Assembly (NCBI GenBank): GCA_958510825.1
Contig: OY294046.1
Span: 50,635,794 to 50,699,793 of the forward strand
From: Brachypterus glaber
Lineage: Eukaryota > Arthropoda > Insecta > Coleoptera > Kateretidae
DNA: 64,000 nucleotides
Direction: 5' to 3'
The notes below the pieces were generated by a model that worked only from the letters and a program-made list of their open reading frames with translations, searched no databases and was not told the DNA's origin. Positions 22,551 through 33,702 of this stretch are shown one piece after another (within the stretch, counting starts at the first letter, position 1; each line of letters opens with the position of its first letter). Position numbers and translations under genes: made by a program.

Positions 22551-24036
22551 CAAAGGACATGGCACAATTTATAGGGAATTTTGGCCCTCGGTGAAATTCG
22601 CTAAATTTTTTATATGTTTTAGTTTATACTTTTTTAAAAGGAATTAGGAACGTTTCAAGCACTTCGTATGTACAGTTATTTTTCTATAACGAAAATAAAA
22701 AAATATTTTTGCCCTACACTCCTCATAAAAATATTTTTCTAGTAGGCATTGTTTCGTTTGACAACTTGTCAGTGAAGGATATTCTGACGTATTTTTGAAG
22801 TTTTTTAGACTAAATTGTCAGTTTTATTGGGAAAAAGTAATAAAATACATATTGAAATTGGACAGAATAATTAAATAAGATGAAGAAAAGTGCAACAGAA
22901 ATACTTCTTAAGGACTAAATTAGTGAAATACGTGAAATAAGGTATTTGCTAACCTGGTAAAAAGTACTAAAACGTATATAAAATTGAACTAAAGAATGAA
23001 ATAAGAAGAAAAGCAGAATAGAAATACGTTTTAAGGGAATCGTTTGTAAAATAATAAGCGATTTTAATGCCGAAAGTGTATCCCTTATTTTTTGTACGGC
23101 AAAAAAAAAACAATTATTTCCAAAATTCTACATAGAAGAAATTGAATATGTGTTTTTGTAATATAATGTACTGGAACCCATGTTAAAACTCCAGAACTTA
23201 ATAAAATAATAAAATAAGAAGTAAGACAGAACAGAAAAACTAAGTTGAAAGTGAAATACTGTGTTTCTGCATAGAATAAATTATCCAATATAACTAAAAT
23301 ACCGAGGGCTTCATAACAGGGCTGTATCAACCGTGTTAACATGTAGCAGATATGGCCCTTTGCTATGAAGCCCTCGATATGATTTAAAATATGAACACTA
23401 AAAAAAAGGATCCATGAATCAAGAAAATGCATCTTTCGATTATATTTTAAGCCAAATTCTCTTATTTTTGGACTAGCATTTCTTATGAACCTAATAACTG
23501 GCGCGGGTCTTTGAATGGAAATCCGCGCTCTTCATTTAAGATGTTAGCCTTAAAATAAGAGAATATGGTGTTGTACTTATCAAAAGACATGTGTCCTTGA
23601 TTCAATTCTTTTTCACAGTATTACATTAGGACATTTTTATAAAAAAATAAATAAAATGTTTTCATTTCCTTCCATTCGGGGCATCTGCTGTTGACCACCT
23701 TGACGGTTGCATACAAAGCAATTTACTTGAAAAAAGGCTCTAAAAGCCATGCTAAATTAATTTTATATTACTAATAATATATAAAAAAATTGACAGACAT
23801 CAGTTTGACTTATACCAATCAAGCTTTTTTCTTAATCATTAAGCTAATTAAACTTATTTTTATGAGGAGTTTGTAGCAAAAATATTTTTTTATTTTCGTT
23901 ATAGAAAAAAAACTGTACATACGAAGTGCTTGAAACGTTCCTAAACCTTTTAAAAAATTATAAACTAAAACATATAAAAAATTTAGCGAATTTCACCGAG
24001 GGCCAAAATTCCCTATAAATTGTGCCATGTCCTTTG
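22551..24036. repeat. 1.5 kb foldback element with nested smaller hairpins
   Basis: CAAAGGACATGGCACAATTT at the left is inverted at the right (to CCTTTG, 24036). The arms are about 190 bp and include GGCCCTCGGTGAAATTCGC and AAGCACTTCGTATGTACAG. Inside are two further hairpins: 23299-23382 (CCGAGGGCTTCATA against TATGAAGCCCTCG) and 23448-23572 (CCAAATTCTCTTATTTTTGG against its near-inverse). The 115-residue minus frame inside (23432-23085) has no recognisable domain, and I do not call it. Confidence 0.75.
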
Positions 24037-24160
24037 GACCATAGGTTAATTATTTCAGCTGGAATTGTTTCTGTCGAAACTAAGGAAAGGGAGGTAAAAA
24101 ACAAAAGTCTTAACAGGTACACATTTGCTGAGATAGCCACTTTTTGGTTTTCAGCACAGA

Positions 24161-24702
24161 CTGCGTTTCAGGTCATATAATATATTATAATATTAATAAC
24201 CTGTCCCAAATGTACTTTGCACAGACTGCATTTGGGGCCAAACCTAATTTATGTGAAAGTAAGTTCTGTATGCAGTTCTAAAACTAAAGCTACAAATAAT
24301 TTTAATATATCATTAATAAGACATTAAGAACATTGTCAGGATATCCAGGGGTTATTGTGTGCTATATGGGTACATACTTAATATAATAACATTTAATTAC
24401 ACCCTATCTTAAAATAATCTGTTTTAAATGTAAACATTCTACTATATCTTTGGCTTATACTATACCAATTGGATCGAAACTAAAAAATAAAATTATAGTT
24501 TCATAGAAAAGTGTGGCCGCACTCTGTGCAAGGACCAGGGCCGTAGCTTCCCCCCACCAATCTTGAAAAATTGCATATCTCACGAAAAAAGTTGAATTTT
24601 TAGGCTATAAAAAGTTTTAATTTTTGACCTTCTCCCCCACGAAATCTTCTCCGCTACGGTCCTGGTAAGGACGGTTCAGGACATACATGCCCTGAAACGC
24701 AG
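24161..24702. repeat. TIR element interrupted by a hAT MITE
   Basis: The ends are CTGCGTTTCAGGTCAT and ATGCCCTGAAACGCAG (15 of 16 inverted). The element at 24536-24664 sits inside it with its own target duplication, so this one is older. Confidence 0.55.
24536..24664. mobile_element. hAT-type MITE, CAGGGCCGTAGC ends
   Basis: The ends are CAGGGCCGTAGC and GCTACGGTCCTG. The 8-bp duplication is GCAAGGAC (24528-24535) against GTAAGGAC (24665-24672), 7 of 8. The interior GTTGAATTTTTAGGCTA resembles the tandem array at 30940-31080, so related cargo exists there. Confidence 0.75.
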
Positions 24703-25248
24703 CGAACGTGTTAAGAGCCACGGACGACACCGGTGACTATTTTGGAATTTCCTTCCGCCAACACATGTATTTTAGCTGTAAAACGTGACGCTGTGGCCCA
24801 GTGTAATTTTCTGTTATACTCGTCTTAGCCCAGCATCATTTGGCTAGGCGCTTATAAGCCTTAAAAATTATGATAGGAGTGTTAAAAAAAAGTAAGGTGC
24901 GGAACCATTAGTGCTCGAGTCTACTCGCACTTAACCATTTTTTCAATCGTTATTATATTATTCACAGCTACAATAACATTATACGGTAGTTTCGAATTTT
25001 CAAAAAAAAAAAATTAAAAATCATCCTAAAGTCTAGGACCTAGATGAAAAATTCTTGGATATATTTTTTTTTTTTCATGAAAAAATCAAGTTCTACGAGG
25101 GGAAGATACCTATTGTTTTTGAAAGTAATCCCCCCAAAAAAAGTTATGGGGGGTTAAATTTTTAAAAAAATCGAGAAAAGAAAACCTGAAAGAAAATTCC
25201 GATCAACGCAATTTTTTCAGGAAAACATACTTTTATTATAAGGATTAA
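24703..25248. repeat. Intergenic with a dispersed repeat fragment
   Basis: No gene seen. 24955-25100 is a diverged copy of the repeat at 7005-7270. Confidence 0.5.
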
Positions 25249-25413
25249 TCGAGGGGTAAACCGCTGACAAAATTTTGTACACCTCTAGGAGGAAATCTTC
25301 TAAGATTTTCTCCAAAAGGAGGAAATCTTTAAAGATTTTCTCGTAACCTTTACAGATTTCCTCCAGATTTTCTCCAATTTGTACACTTGAATTCCTCTGC
25401 GGTTTACCCCTCG
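25249..25413. mobile_element. TIR element with internal tandem-repeat cargo (GGAGGAAATCTT type)
   Basis: The ends are TCGAGGGGTAAACCGC and GCGGTTTACCCCTCG, with GGATTAA (25242-25248) and GGATCAA (25414-25420) as likely duplications. TTTTGTACAC and ATTTGTACAC border a core of degenerate AGGAGGAAATCTT(C/T)(T/A)AAGATTTTCTC units. It has the same architecture as 4665-5636, but the internal repeat differs. Confidence 0.65.
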
Positions 25414-25587
25414 GGATCAAATCTACAAAAAAAAATAAATAAAAAAATTGAAAAATTAAAAAAAAACAATATATTTTTTTTAATTTTTCGTTTTTCGCAA
25501 AAAGAAAATTTAATAAAAAAATAAAAAAAAATTTAATTCTTTTTTATTTATTTTTTTGTTTTTTTGAAACCTTTTTTTTTATTTGTA

Positions 25588-26276
25588 AAGATATCTAATG
25601 CTACGCATTCCATTATATCTTATTCACATATTGCATTTCCCAAATACTTAAAAAAAATAATTTTCAAAAAAAATAAAAAAATACATTTAAAAAAAAGATC
25701 TTTTTTTGAAAAACTAAAAATTATTGAAAAAAAAAAAAATAAAAAAAAGTTTTCAAAAAAACAAAAAAAAAAATAAAAAAGATTGTTTTTTTTAATTTTT
25801 TTTATTCAATATTTTTTTTTTGCGAAAAACGAAAAATAAAAAAAAACATTTAAAAAAGATCTTTGTTTGAAAAACTAAAAATTATTGAAAAAAAAAAATA
25901 AAAAAAGTTTTCAAAAAAAAATATTGAAATTTTTTTTTTTTATATTTTCATTTTGCGAAAAACGAAAAATAAAAAAAATTAAAAATTTTGATTTTCTTTT
26001 ATTTTTTTTTCGCAGAAAGAAAATTTAATAAAAAAAAATTTTAATCTTTTTTAATTTTTTTTCTTGTTTTTTTTTTGAAAACTTTTTTTATTTTTTTTTT
26101 TCAATAATTTTTCGTTTTTCAAAAAAAGATCTTTAAAAAAAAAGATCTTTTAAAAAGTCCAAATGTATTTTTTTTTTATTTTTTTTTTTGAAAATTATTT
26201 TTTTAAGTATTTGGGAAATGCAATATACCATTTACTGTGAATAATATATAATGGAATGCGTAGCATTAGATATCTT
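25588..26276. repeat. A/T-homopolymer-rich foldback
   Basis: AAGATATCTAATGCTACGCA at the left is inverted at the right (TGCGTAGCATTAGATATCTT). The arms of about 110 bp run through CATTTCCCAAATACTTAA. The middle is almost only A and T runs, and its open frames (K, I, F only) are not genes. A related end occurs at 38435-38510. Confidence 0.75.
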
Positions 26277-26945
26277 CACGGATTAAGCTTAAACAATTGT
26301 TTATTTTTTGTCTTATTAACTATAGGGGAAAATATTGGTTTGTATTTTTAAATATAGCTACTTAAATAACAATTAGTTTAATTTTCTAATAATAATTATA
26401 ACTTTTAAAGTGGGGCCCTAATAAGACTTTCTTTTATTCAATGGAATATATTTGTCTCTTTCTATTTCGTTCCTATTATGTTTTCTCCTTGTCTACTCAT
26501 TATACAATGATAGTAGATTTAAATGAGGAGCGCCTATGTGCAGCTCTTGATGCAGCGTTTTGATATGTATGCTCACACGCATGCGCTGACCGTATTTCAA
26601 TATGTATGTTATTTTAAATAAAAAACATTTTCTTGCAAAAAAAAACACTAAACAGACGCCAAACCAACGTTAATGTAAACCAAGGCCACCTCATTAAAAA
26701 ACAAAAGGCCAAACCAAAAAAAAACAAAACAAACTACTGCACAGAGAGCTGCATTTAGGCGCTTGTTTTAAATGCCATGTAGTCAATTACGTGATGTAGC
26801 ATATTTTTACTTTTACATGTGATTTTACGTAAATATCGATAACTAATTCATTTTCATTATGTTTTGGTACATTTTATACGTATTTATATAAACTTATACA
26901 GTTAAATTAAGATAAATTCATTCCTAACCTATACATTTATCCAAT
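26277..26945. other. HMBS 5' flank
   Basis: No gene. The last 100 bp before the ATG probably contain the start site; I see no TATA box or clear initiator. No upstream splice acceptor is obvious. Confidence 0.4.
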
Positions 26946-28868
26946 ATGAGTGAAAAAACCATAATACGCGTGGGATCACGTAAAAGTGAGGTAAATCCTG
27001 TTTAATTATTTAGTTTTGTTTTTTAATATTTATTTATTCTATTTTAGTTGGCTTTAATACAGACTAACCATGTTATATCACTACTCAAAAATCTACAATC
27101 CGACTATGATTTTGAAATAGGTAAGTACATAAATAATGCATAAATAGTTTAAAATTAAACAGTGTTTTTTTTTTAAATATTAATTAGTAATACTGTTTTT
27201 AGTTACTATGAATACTTTGGGCGATAAAGTGTTGGACATACCGCTGCCCAAGATTGGTGAAAAGTCACTATTTACAAAAGAACTTGAGACTGCTTTAATT
27301 TCAGGCTGTGTGGACTTTGTGGTACATTCTCTAAAAGATTTACCAACCACGTTACCTGAAGGTATGGCTGTTGGAGCTGTTTTAACTAGGTAAAACATAA
27401 AAAACCAAAAAATAAGCAAGAATTAAATTTATTTAAAACTTATTTGTGGCATGTCAAACAACAGAAAAATTGCTCCATTTTCATTTTCAGTAGTTAGTGG
27501 TTAGCCTGCTAATTAATAATGTACCTAGACAAGACATTCATATACAAAAAAATTTTATTGGTGGTAATATATAAAATGGAGAAATCTGTTCATATCAAAT
27601 AAGTTTTAAATTGTTTTTCTTTATAGATGTGAAATATTTTGATAACAAATATATATTTTTAGGGAGGACCCAAGAGATGCCTTAGTAGTTCAAAAAGACA
27701 TTAACCATAAATCCTTAAATACTTTACCCTCAGGAAGTGTAATTGGAACTTCTAGTTTACGTAGGACTGCGCAGTTAGCCAAAAAATTTCCAGACTTAGT
27801 GGTTCAAAATATAAGGGGAAATTTAAATACAAGACTTAAAAAATTGGATGATTTAGGACAATTTCATGCTATAATTTTAGCTGCTGCTGGACTGAAACGG
27901 ATAGGATGGGCAAAAAGAATCACAAAAGTAAGAAATTATTATAAAACTTTAAAATTGAATTTTTGCAACATAACATCTGAAAATTATAAGTTTTTCTTTT
28001 TTTTTTACAGATTTTGGATCCTGACGAGATTCTGTACGCTGTTGGACAGGGCGCATTAGCCGTAGAATGCCGCGAAAATGACGAAAAAATAATAAAACTC
28101 CTAGAGCCTCTATATGACATTCAAACAGCTTTAACAGTAATATCAGAACGTAGTTTTATGAGAACTCTAGGTGGCGGTTGCAGCGCTCCTGTTGCAGTTT
28201 GCTCAACCTTACTAAATGCAGAAGAAAATTTATTTAAACTTACCCTGCAAGGTGCTGTATGGTCACTGGATGGTACTGATGAGATCCGAGAAACACAAGA
28301 CTGTGATTTAAGACTTAATGACACATCACGATGCTCAACTTGCCCATTTAACAATATCTCTAATAATTTAGAGGATATTGAGTGTTTAAATCAATGCATG
28401 GCTTGTCCTCAAAGCCCTATTCGGGAAAATCCTTTAAAAAAACGAAAATTAGATACTCAAAAAGATAATTTACTAAAAGAAGATCCCCATAAAAACTGCC
28501 CAATAGATTTACCGATTGGAGCAGATTTTATGGGTAAATGTCCATATTTAGAATCAGGGATTGGTGACGGACCAAGTCCTTTAAGTAAAAATGGGGATCC
28601 TACTAAAGGCACATGTCCTTTTAGACGGGAAAGTGTGGAATCAAATTTGGTGCAAATGCAAGCCAATAGTTCCAAAAGTAAAGAAAGCAATAACTTATTT
28701 TGTGGTATAGTTCCTAACAGAGGTGCCCCACAGGAATCTTTTATAAAAGCGCTAAATTTAGGCATCGATTTAGCCAATAAACTAATCAAAAAGGGTGCAA
28801 TTGAGGTTATGTCGAAAGCGCAATCCGTTATCCATTCTTCCATCGGAAATATTGATTTAAAAAATTAG
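26946..28868 (+). CDS. HMBS: Porphobilinogen deaminase (hydroxymethylbilane synthase) with Cys-Pro-rich C-terminal insertion
   Basis: The five coding exons are 26946-26990, 27048-27120, 27203-27389, 27663-27927 and 28011-28868 (1,428 nt, 475 residues); every junction is GT-AG and keeps frame. The enzyme joins four porphobilinogens into hydroxymethylbilane, the third step of haem synthesis, in the cytosol. Visible hallmarks are [15 protein letters not shown] at the N-terminus, [13 protein letters not shown] with catalytic Asp85, [20 protein letters not shown], and [11 protein letters not shown] with the dipyrromethane-binding Cys247. After the third domain begins, a long insertion (about residues 285-430) carries five Cys-Pro pairs at 301, 322, 353, 367 and 392, in contexts such as STCPF, GKCPY and GTCPF. 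These resemble haem-regulatory motifs of ALA synthase. The length exceeds the human enzyme (361) but other insect versions are also long. The final helices ([18 protein letters not shown]) resume the normal fold. No overlap with neighbours. Confidence 0.96.
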
Positions 28869-29223
28869 TTTAATTTTGTTATTAATGGTGTTTTATATTT
28901 TATATAAGTTTGTTTTAAATTATATGGGTAAATTGTTTACTTACTTGCTAGAAAATGATGCGGTTTCTTGAAGAAACTTCCTTCTCTCTTGTTATAACAA
29001 CAGTTTTTATTGTTTTGTTTTTTGACATTTCAAAGGGAACTATTACAAATATTTATTATAAAAATGTGTTTTTTCTTGCAAAGGTTTTTGTATTTTGTGT
29101 ATGTATTTTCCTGCAAAACTCTTCGTCTTTTTGTTTTGGCGTTATGACATTTCCGCCAATTTTAAAACTGCAGCTCTATTCTCGACCATTCGCGAAAATA
29201 ATTCGCATATCGTCGGCTTATTA
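28869..29223. other. HMBS 3' flank, no gene
   Basis: AT-rich. The open frame at 28955-29224 is low-complexity hydrophobic and lacks any domain. I see no canonical AATAAA close to the HMBS stop. Confidence 0.45.
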
Positions 29224-29363
29224 GGGCAACTTGTACCAGTGTTCTGTGACTTGCACCAACTTTTGGTCTAAACCGAGTTTAAGTTAAAAATGCTGGGTTT
29301 TGATTGGTCGGCCGTCAATTAAATCCAAGTTTAAAGTTAAACCATCATTGGCGCAAGTGGCCC
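29224..29363. mobile_element. PIF/Harbinger-type MITE, copy 2
   Basis: GGGCAACTTG...AAGTGGCCC flanked by TTA (29221-29223 and 29364-29366). It shares CAACTTTTGGTCT, AAACCGAGTTTAAGTTAAA and TTGGTCGGCCGTCAA with copy 3. Confidence 0.75.
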
Positions 29364-29421
29364 TTAGAGTGTTAACCACAAATGTAGGAATATTTTTGTG
29401 GTGTTAACCCTCCTTTTGACC

Positions 29422-29775
29422 AAACTTTACAGGAGGCGAAAAAAACCTTATAATTATTTCTATAATTATTGTATAACAAAATGAAAAATCCCGTTTCTTT
29501 CTTAGCGTGTTTTGGAGGATTTAACAACTATCAACTATAAAAAATTAATTGGGGCTTGATTTTTATTGAATTAAAAAGGAAATGGCGGGAAATGTCAGGT
29601 TTTCTACCTTTGAGACAAATCTCCATCAAGGAGTTGGCAGGTTTTAGGTATACCTATGGTATAATATTATAAAAATCAAGCCCAAATTAATTTTTTATAG
29701 TTGATAGTTGTTAAATCCTCCAAAACACGCTAATAAAGAAATAATTGTAAGGTTTTTTCGTCTCCTGTAAAGTTT
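29422..29775. repeat. Foldback element
   Basis: AAACTTTACAGGAGGCGAAA at the left is inverted at the right (CTCCTGTAAAGTTT). The arms run about 130 bp and include CGTGTTTTGGAGGATTTAAC and AACTATCAACTATAAAAAAT. Confidence 0.8.
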
Positions 29776-29797
29776 TTTCAAAAAAATAAAGCAATTA

Positions 29798-29932
29798 GGG
29801 CCACTTGCACCAACTTTTGGTCTGGGATTATCTCAGCTAAACCGAGTTTAAGTTAAAAATGCTGCGTTCTGATTGGTCGGCCGTCAACTTAATCCAAGTT
29901 TAAAGTTAAACAATCATTGGTGCAAGTGGCCC
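29798..29932. mobile_element. PIF/Harbinger-type MITE, copy 3
   Basis: GGGCCACTTGCACCAACTTT at the left and TTGGTGCAAGTGGCCC at the right, flanked by TTA (29795-29797 and 29933-29935). It is the best-preserved copy. Confidence 0.8.
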
Positions 29933-29933
29933 T

Positions 29934-30026
29934 TATTGCAAAGGTTTTTATTTTAGAAAATGAAAGTACAAAATACCGTCTTCAACATTAAAAAGCAATC
30001 ATTTTTAAAATAAAAACCTTTGCAAT
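29934..30026. repeat. Short hairpin
   Basis: TATTGCAAAGGTTTTTATTT and its inverse (AAATAAAAACCTTTGCAATA) lie about 30 bp apart. It is probably a tiny MITE abutting the TTA element. Confidence 0.6.
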
Positions 30027-30084
30027 AGTTGCGGGAAGTGGCGGAGTTAGCAGGTTTTTGACTAGCGTTTGAAGCGCGTGAAGT

Positions 30085-30217
30085 CAGGGGCGGATTTATT
30101 TAATTTTAAGGAAAAAAATTGCGCATTCACCAAAAATATAATTTTGAAGGTAGTTCTATGTTAATATATCTCGCTGGCGGAGGGCCATGGCCCCCATGCC
30201 CCCCTAAATTCGCCCTG
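30085..30217. mobile_element. hAT-type MITE, GGGGCGGATTTA family, copy 2
   Basis: CAGGGGCGGATTTA and TAAATTCGCCCTG ends with a perfect 8-bp duplication, CGTGAAGT (30077-30084 and 30218-30225). It is inverted relative to the copy at 18855. Confidence 0.85.
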
Positions 30218-30299
30218 CGTGAAGTAAGCAGGTAAACGCATCATGGAAAAAGTTATAATTGGGAAAAAGTTATAATTGGGAAAAAGTTAGAGTTGCCTG

Positions 30300-30745
30300 T
30301 TTTTTGCAGATGGTCTTAACTTCGATACTCATCGCTAAAAAAAATTAACCACAATCAACTATTGAAAAAATTACTATTATTTAAAGATCTTTTTTTTTTA
30401 AACAATTTTTTTTTATTTTCTTCTTACGAAAAACGAAAATTAAATAAAAAAAAAATCAAAAAAAATTTTCAAAAAAAAAAAACAAAAAAATCACATTTTA
30501 TTAAGATCTTTTTTTGACAAACAAATTACCTCTCATTCTAGTTCTTATTACGTTTTTTATATCAATACGACCGTACCTAGCAACGTAAATGGGAGGGGGT
30601 ATTATGTTGTAAAGTCGCCTGTGCAACGCGTCAGTAAGGCGTCTTAAAAAAGATGTCTTAAAGACGTTACCTTTTGTAACATAGGACGTCATTAAGACGT
30701 CTTTAAGATGCATATACGGCGTAAACCGACGTTCTTAAGCGCCCC
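30300..30745. repeat. Truncated copy of the CCAGACAGCACA element (inverse orientation)
   Basis: The reverse complement of much of 43900-44283: GCGATGAGTATCGAAGTTAA, GAGAGGTAATTTGTTTGTC and the AAGACGTCTT-rich block are shared. The outer end is missing after TTCTTAAG. Confidence 0.7.
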
Positions 30746-30769
30746 CCACCCATCTTAAAAAGTTTTATA

Positions 30770-31090
30770 TTTCATTGATCCAAAACAAAAGTCGTATATT
30801 TTATCATCATGAAAAGTTGTATATTTTGTTGTATATCCAAAACAAAACTTGTATATTTTTCAGACAAAAGTTGTATATTGCAAGGATTCAAAATACAAAA
30901 GTTGTACCTATATTTCACGAAAAGGTGAGGACCTTTTTTTTTAGTCATAAACTTTTTTCTCGGGGAAAAATTTGTATTTTTAGCCTAAAAAAGTTGTAAT
31001 TTTGACTTTCTTTTAGTCATAAACTTTTTTCTCGGGGAAAAAAGTTGTATTTTTAGGCTAAAAAAAGTTGTATTTTTGACCTTCTTCGTT
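30770..31090. repeat. AAAGTTGTATATTT-type tandem array
   Basis: Degenerate short repeats around AAAAGTTGTATATTTT, ending in two units of about 71 bp (TAGTCATAAACTTTTTTCTC then GGGGAAAAA and GGCTAAAAAAGTTGTA) at about 30942 and 31012. Related to the interior of the MITE at 24536. Confidence 0.6.
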
Positions 31091-31213
31091 ACGGTCCTGA
31101 CTGTGCGGTGCTGCAGCACAGCCTCTGCTTGACAAGCACTTCTGTTAAGGAACACAGAACACCCACCCATGGCGTGAAAACAAACTCAAAAGCAGGATTT
31201 ATACACCGTGCGG

Positions 31214-31910
31214 TCCAAAAGACCCCCCTCTTAACTTTTGAACAAGTTGAGATAACGATTTCAAATTTGGAACACCTAAATAAGACAACCCAAACTATCT
31301 TATCGAATATATTTGATATTTTCAGTTCTTAAAATGTGGCATGGTTATTTTTTTTAATAAAAAGGGGGTCGTGTGATACATCATTTTAAAGCTTATGAAA
31401 TTCTCTACATATTTAAAAAAATATATTTTATTTTTTTTTAAATATTTGTTGAGGGTTTACAATAAGGTTGAAAATGGGTATTTTCGTCAAAAATTCTTTA
31501 AAAAAATCAAACAATTTGAAAAATTAATTATTTTATGTTGCAAAAACCTAAATTATACTTTTAAAACAATTTTTATTGATATAAATAAAAATTTAAAAAA
31601 AAAAAAACGTAAAAAGTCACATTTATAAAAAAAATTAAAAAATTAAAACCTTAAACAAGAGTTTAAAAAATAAAAAAATATAATGTAGTTAAATAGAGAA
31701 TTTTATAAGCTTTAAAATGATGAATCGTACGACCCCCCTTTCCATTTAAAAAATGTCTTGTCCCCCTGTCCACATTTTAAGAGCTGAAAATATCAAATAT
31801 ATGCGAAAAAATAGTTTGGGTTGTCTTATAAGACACTTATAAGTGTCCCAAATTTGAAGTCCAGATTTCAACACGTTCAAAAGTTAAGAGGGGAGGGGGT
31901 GGTTTTTGGA
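31214..31910. repeat. 0.7 kb foldback element
   Basis: TCCAAAAGACCCCCCTCTTA at the left is inverted at the right (AAGTTAAGAGGGG...TTTTTGGA). The arms are about 200 bp and include GGGGGTCGTGTGATACATCA and AAAGCTTATGAAATTCTCTA with their inverses. The same internal words occur at 18640-18690 and in the hAT element at 39381. Confidence 0.75.
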
Positions 31911-32065
31911 ACGCTCAGTAGGTACATTAGAGCACTTCTTTCATATATTTTTTGTTTTCGAAAAAATTAAAAAACAAATTGTTGTAGCCGCCCCAGTACT
32001 TTCCAGGCTCTGCAACGCGTTAACGCGTAATATCCAATTGGAAATTGAGTGCAATATTTTGTATT

Positions 32066-33162
32066 ACTTTCCCCAAGGAAAGTCTTGCCTTAAACTCGAA
32101 AAATTTTTATTGCTTTTTTTACGTTTCTGGACTTTTTATATCCAAAAAATGTAATTTCCGTAAAAAAAGTTCTGTCTGTCGGTCTGTCTGTGTGTCCGGG
32201 AAATTTATAAGCACGATAACTCACGAACGCTTTGGCTAAATACTTCAAATTTGGACCGTAGGTTGATTATCCAAAGTTCTAGGCTGGGATTGTTTTTGGT
32301 AAAAATCGGATTGGGGTAAGGGGGTAAAATGGGGCAAAAACTATTTTTTTTTAAATATTTTTTTTTCAGTTTATTTTTTTGTTTAACGAAAAAAGAAACT
32401 AAAAAAAATAAAAAAAAAACTTAATTTTTTCTTAACTTTTCAATGAACCTAGACCTATAATAGGGGGAAGTATTATTTTGGTAGCAGCAGTATTTTCTTG
32501 AGAACGCTTTAAACCAAAGAATTTTAATCACTCATTTTTTATAAACTTCTTTTCATTTTTGTTTTAATTTTGCAGTTCTTCGTTTTTTTTTTTTTAATAT
32601 TTTATTGGTAAATTTTTTTTTTTTGTAGAAGTTGTTTCTATTTTTTTTTTTTTTTTTCGTTTCAAAAACTAATGGTCGTATCCTACAACTATGCTTGCAT
32701 ACCAGATAATTTGGTTCAGATTTCAAGTCGATTGGATAAACCGTTCGAGTTATCGTGGAAGATTACAGATAGACAGGCATCATCCTGAAGTGGTTTTAAA
32801 TATATTATGACCCAAATTAATGTGAACGGAAAACAACAAAATCAAGAAAACGCCAGTAATACGACAGTAAAATATATTTTGAGGTCCCTTCCATTGATGG
32901 GGTGCCGGGAAGTAAAATATAAAATTGTTGTTTTTTTTTACATATCTTTGACCCCTCCCCGATTTGAACAAACACAATCCCAGACGAGAACATTTGATAA
33001 GCAACATTTTGTCATTAAAATTTAAAGTTTTTCATACAGACAGACCGATAGACAGCATTTTTCGCGGAAATCAACTTATTTAAATAAAAAAAATCGGGAA
33101 ACTTAAAAAAAGGCAATAATAATTTTTTGTTAACGGAAGGCTTTCCTTGGAGAAAGTAACAT
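32066..33162. repeat. 1.1 kb TIR element, TTTCCCCAAGGAAAG family
   Basis: TTACTTTCCCCAAGGAAAGT followed by CTTGCCTTAA at the left; TTAACGGAAGGCTTTCCTTG then GAGAAAGTAA at the right. GTCTGTCGGTCTGTCTGTGT plus AACTCACGAACGCTTTGG lies inside. Fragments are at 18190-18365, 38622-38640 and 63020-63312. No transposase frame. Confidence 0.7.
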
Positions 33163-33486
33163 ACATAAATTCTATCATGCGATACAAAATTTACACAATT
33201 ATCACGTTTACTAATCGAGTGTTTAATCAATTATTTTACGCGTTAAGATAATATTAATTATAATTTATTATCAATTCCTTAAGGATTTGAAAAAATTACA
33301 ATTATTTGACTCCTTTTTTATAACAAATAATTCAGAGACGGGCCTAAGGGGCCAAGAAGGGACAGCCTTCCCTCTTAATAATTTTCCGAGTTGGATTTTT
33401 TTTTGTTAAATTGCCACTCGCAATTGTCCGGCCGGCATTTTGGCAAAGACTGACCGCAAAAAAGAGGTTTTTAGCTTCTTTTTGGG
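33163..33486. other. Intergenic, no gene seen
   Basis: AT-rich, non-coding, no delimited repeat. Confidence 0.4.
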
Positions 33487-33702
33487 GATGGATTTAAAGG
33501 GATTTAAAAATAAAAAAATCAAAATATTTAAAAAACACATTTTTCTGTAATATAAAACATAAAAAGCACGTAAAGGGGTATCACCCTTGGATTGGGGTGG
33601 ATTTAAAGGGGTTAAAAAATAAAAAATTCAAAATATTTAAAAAACAATTTTTTTTGTAATATAACATAAAAAGCACTTAAAGGGGTATCACCCTTGGATT
33701 TG
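33487..33702. repeat. Tandem duplication, unit about 108 bp
   Basis: GATGGATTTAAAGGG...AAAGGGGTATCACCCTTGGATT occurs twice in direct order (about 33487-33596 and 33597-33702) with a few differences. Confidence 0.75.

Noticed and set aside
23085..23432. 115-codon minus-strand hydrophobic frame
   Set aside because: Lies in the spacer of a foldback and runs through a nested hairpin; no family resemblance seen.
25564..25776. 70-codon K/F/I-rich open frame
   Set aside because: Composed of A/T homopolymer runs inside a foldback element; not a gene.
28121..28843. Minus-strand open frames across HMBS exon 5
   Set aside because: Antisense shadows; the plus frame carries the enzyme motifs and correct splice phases.
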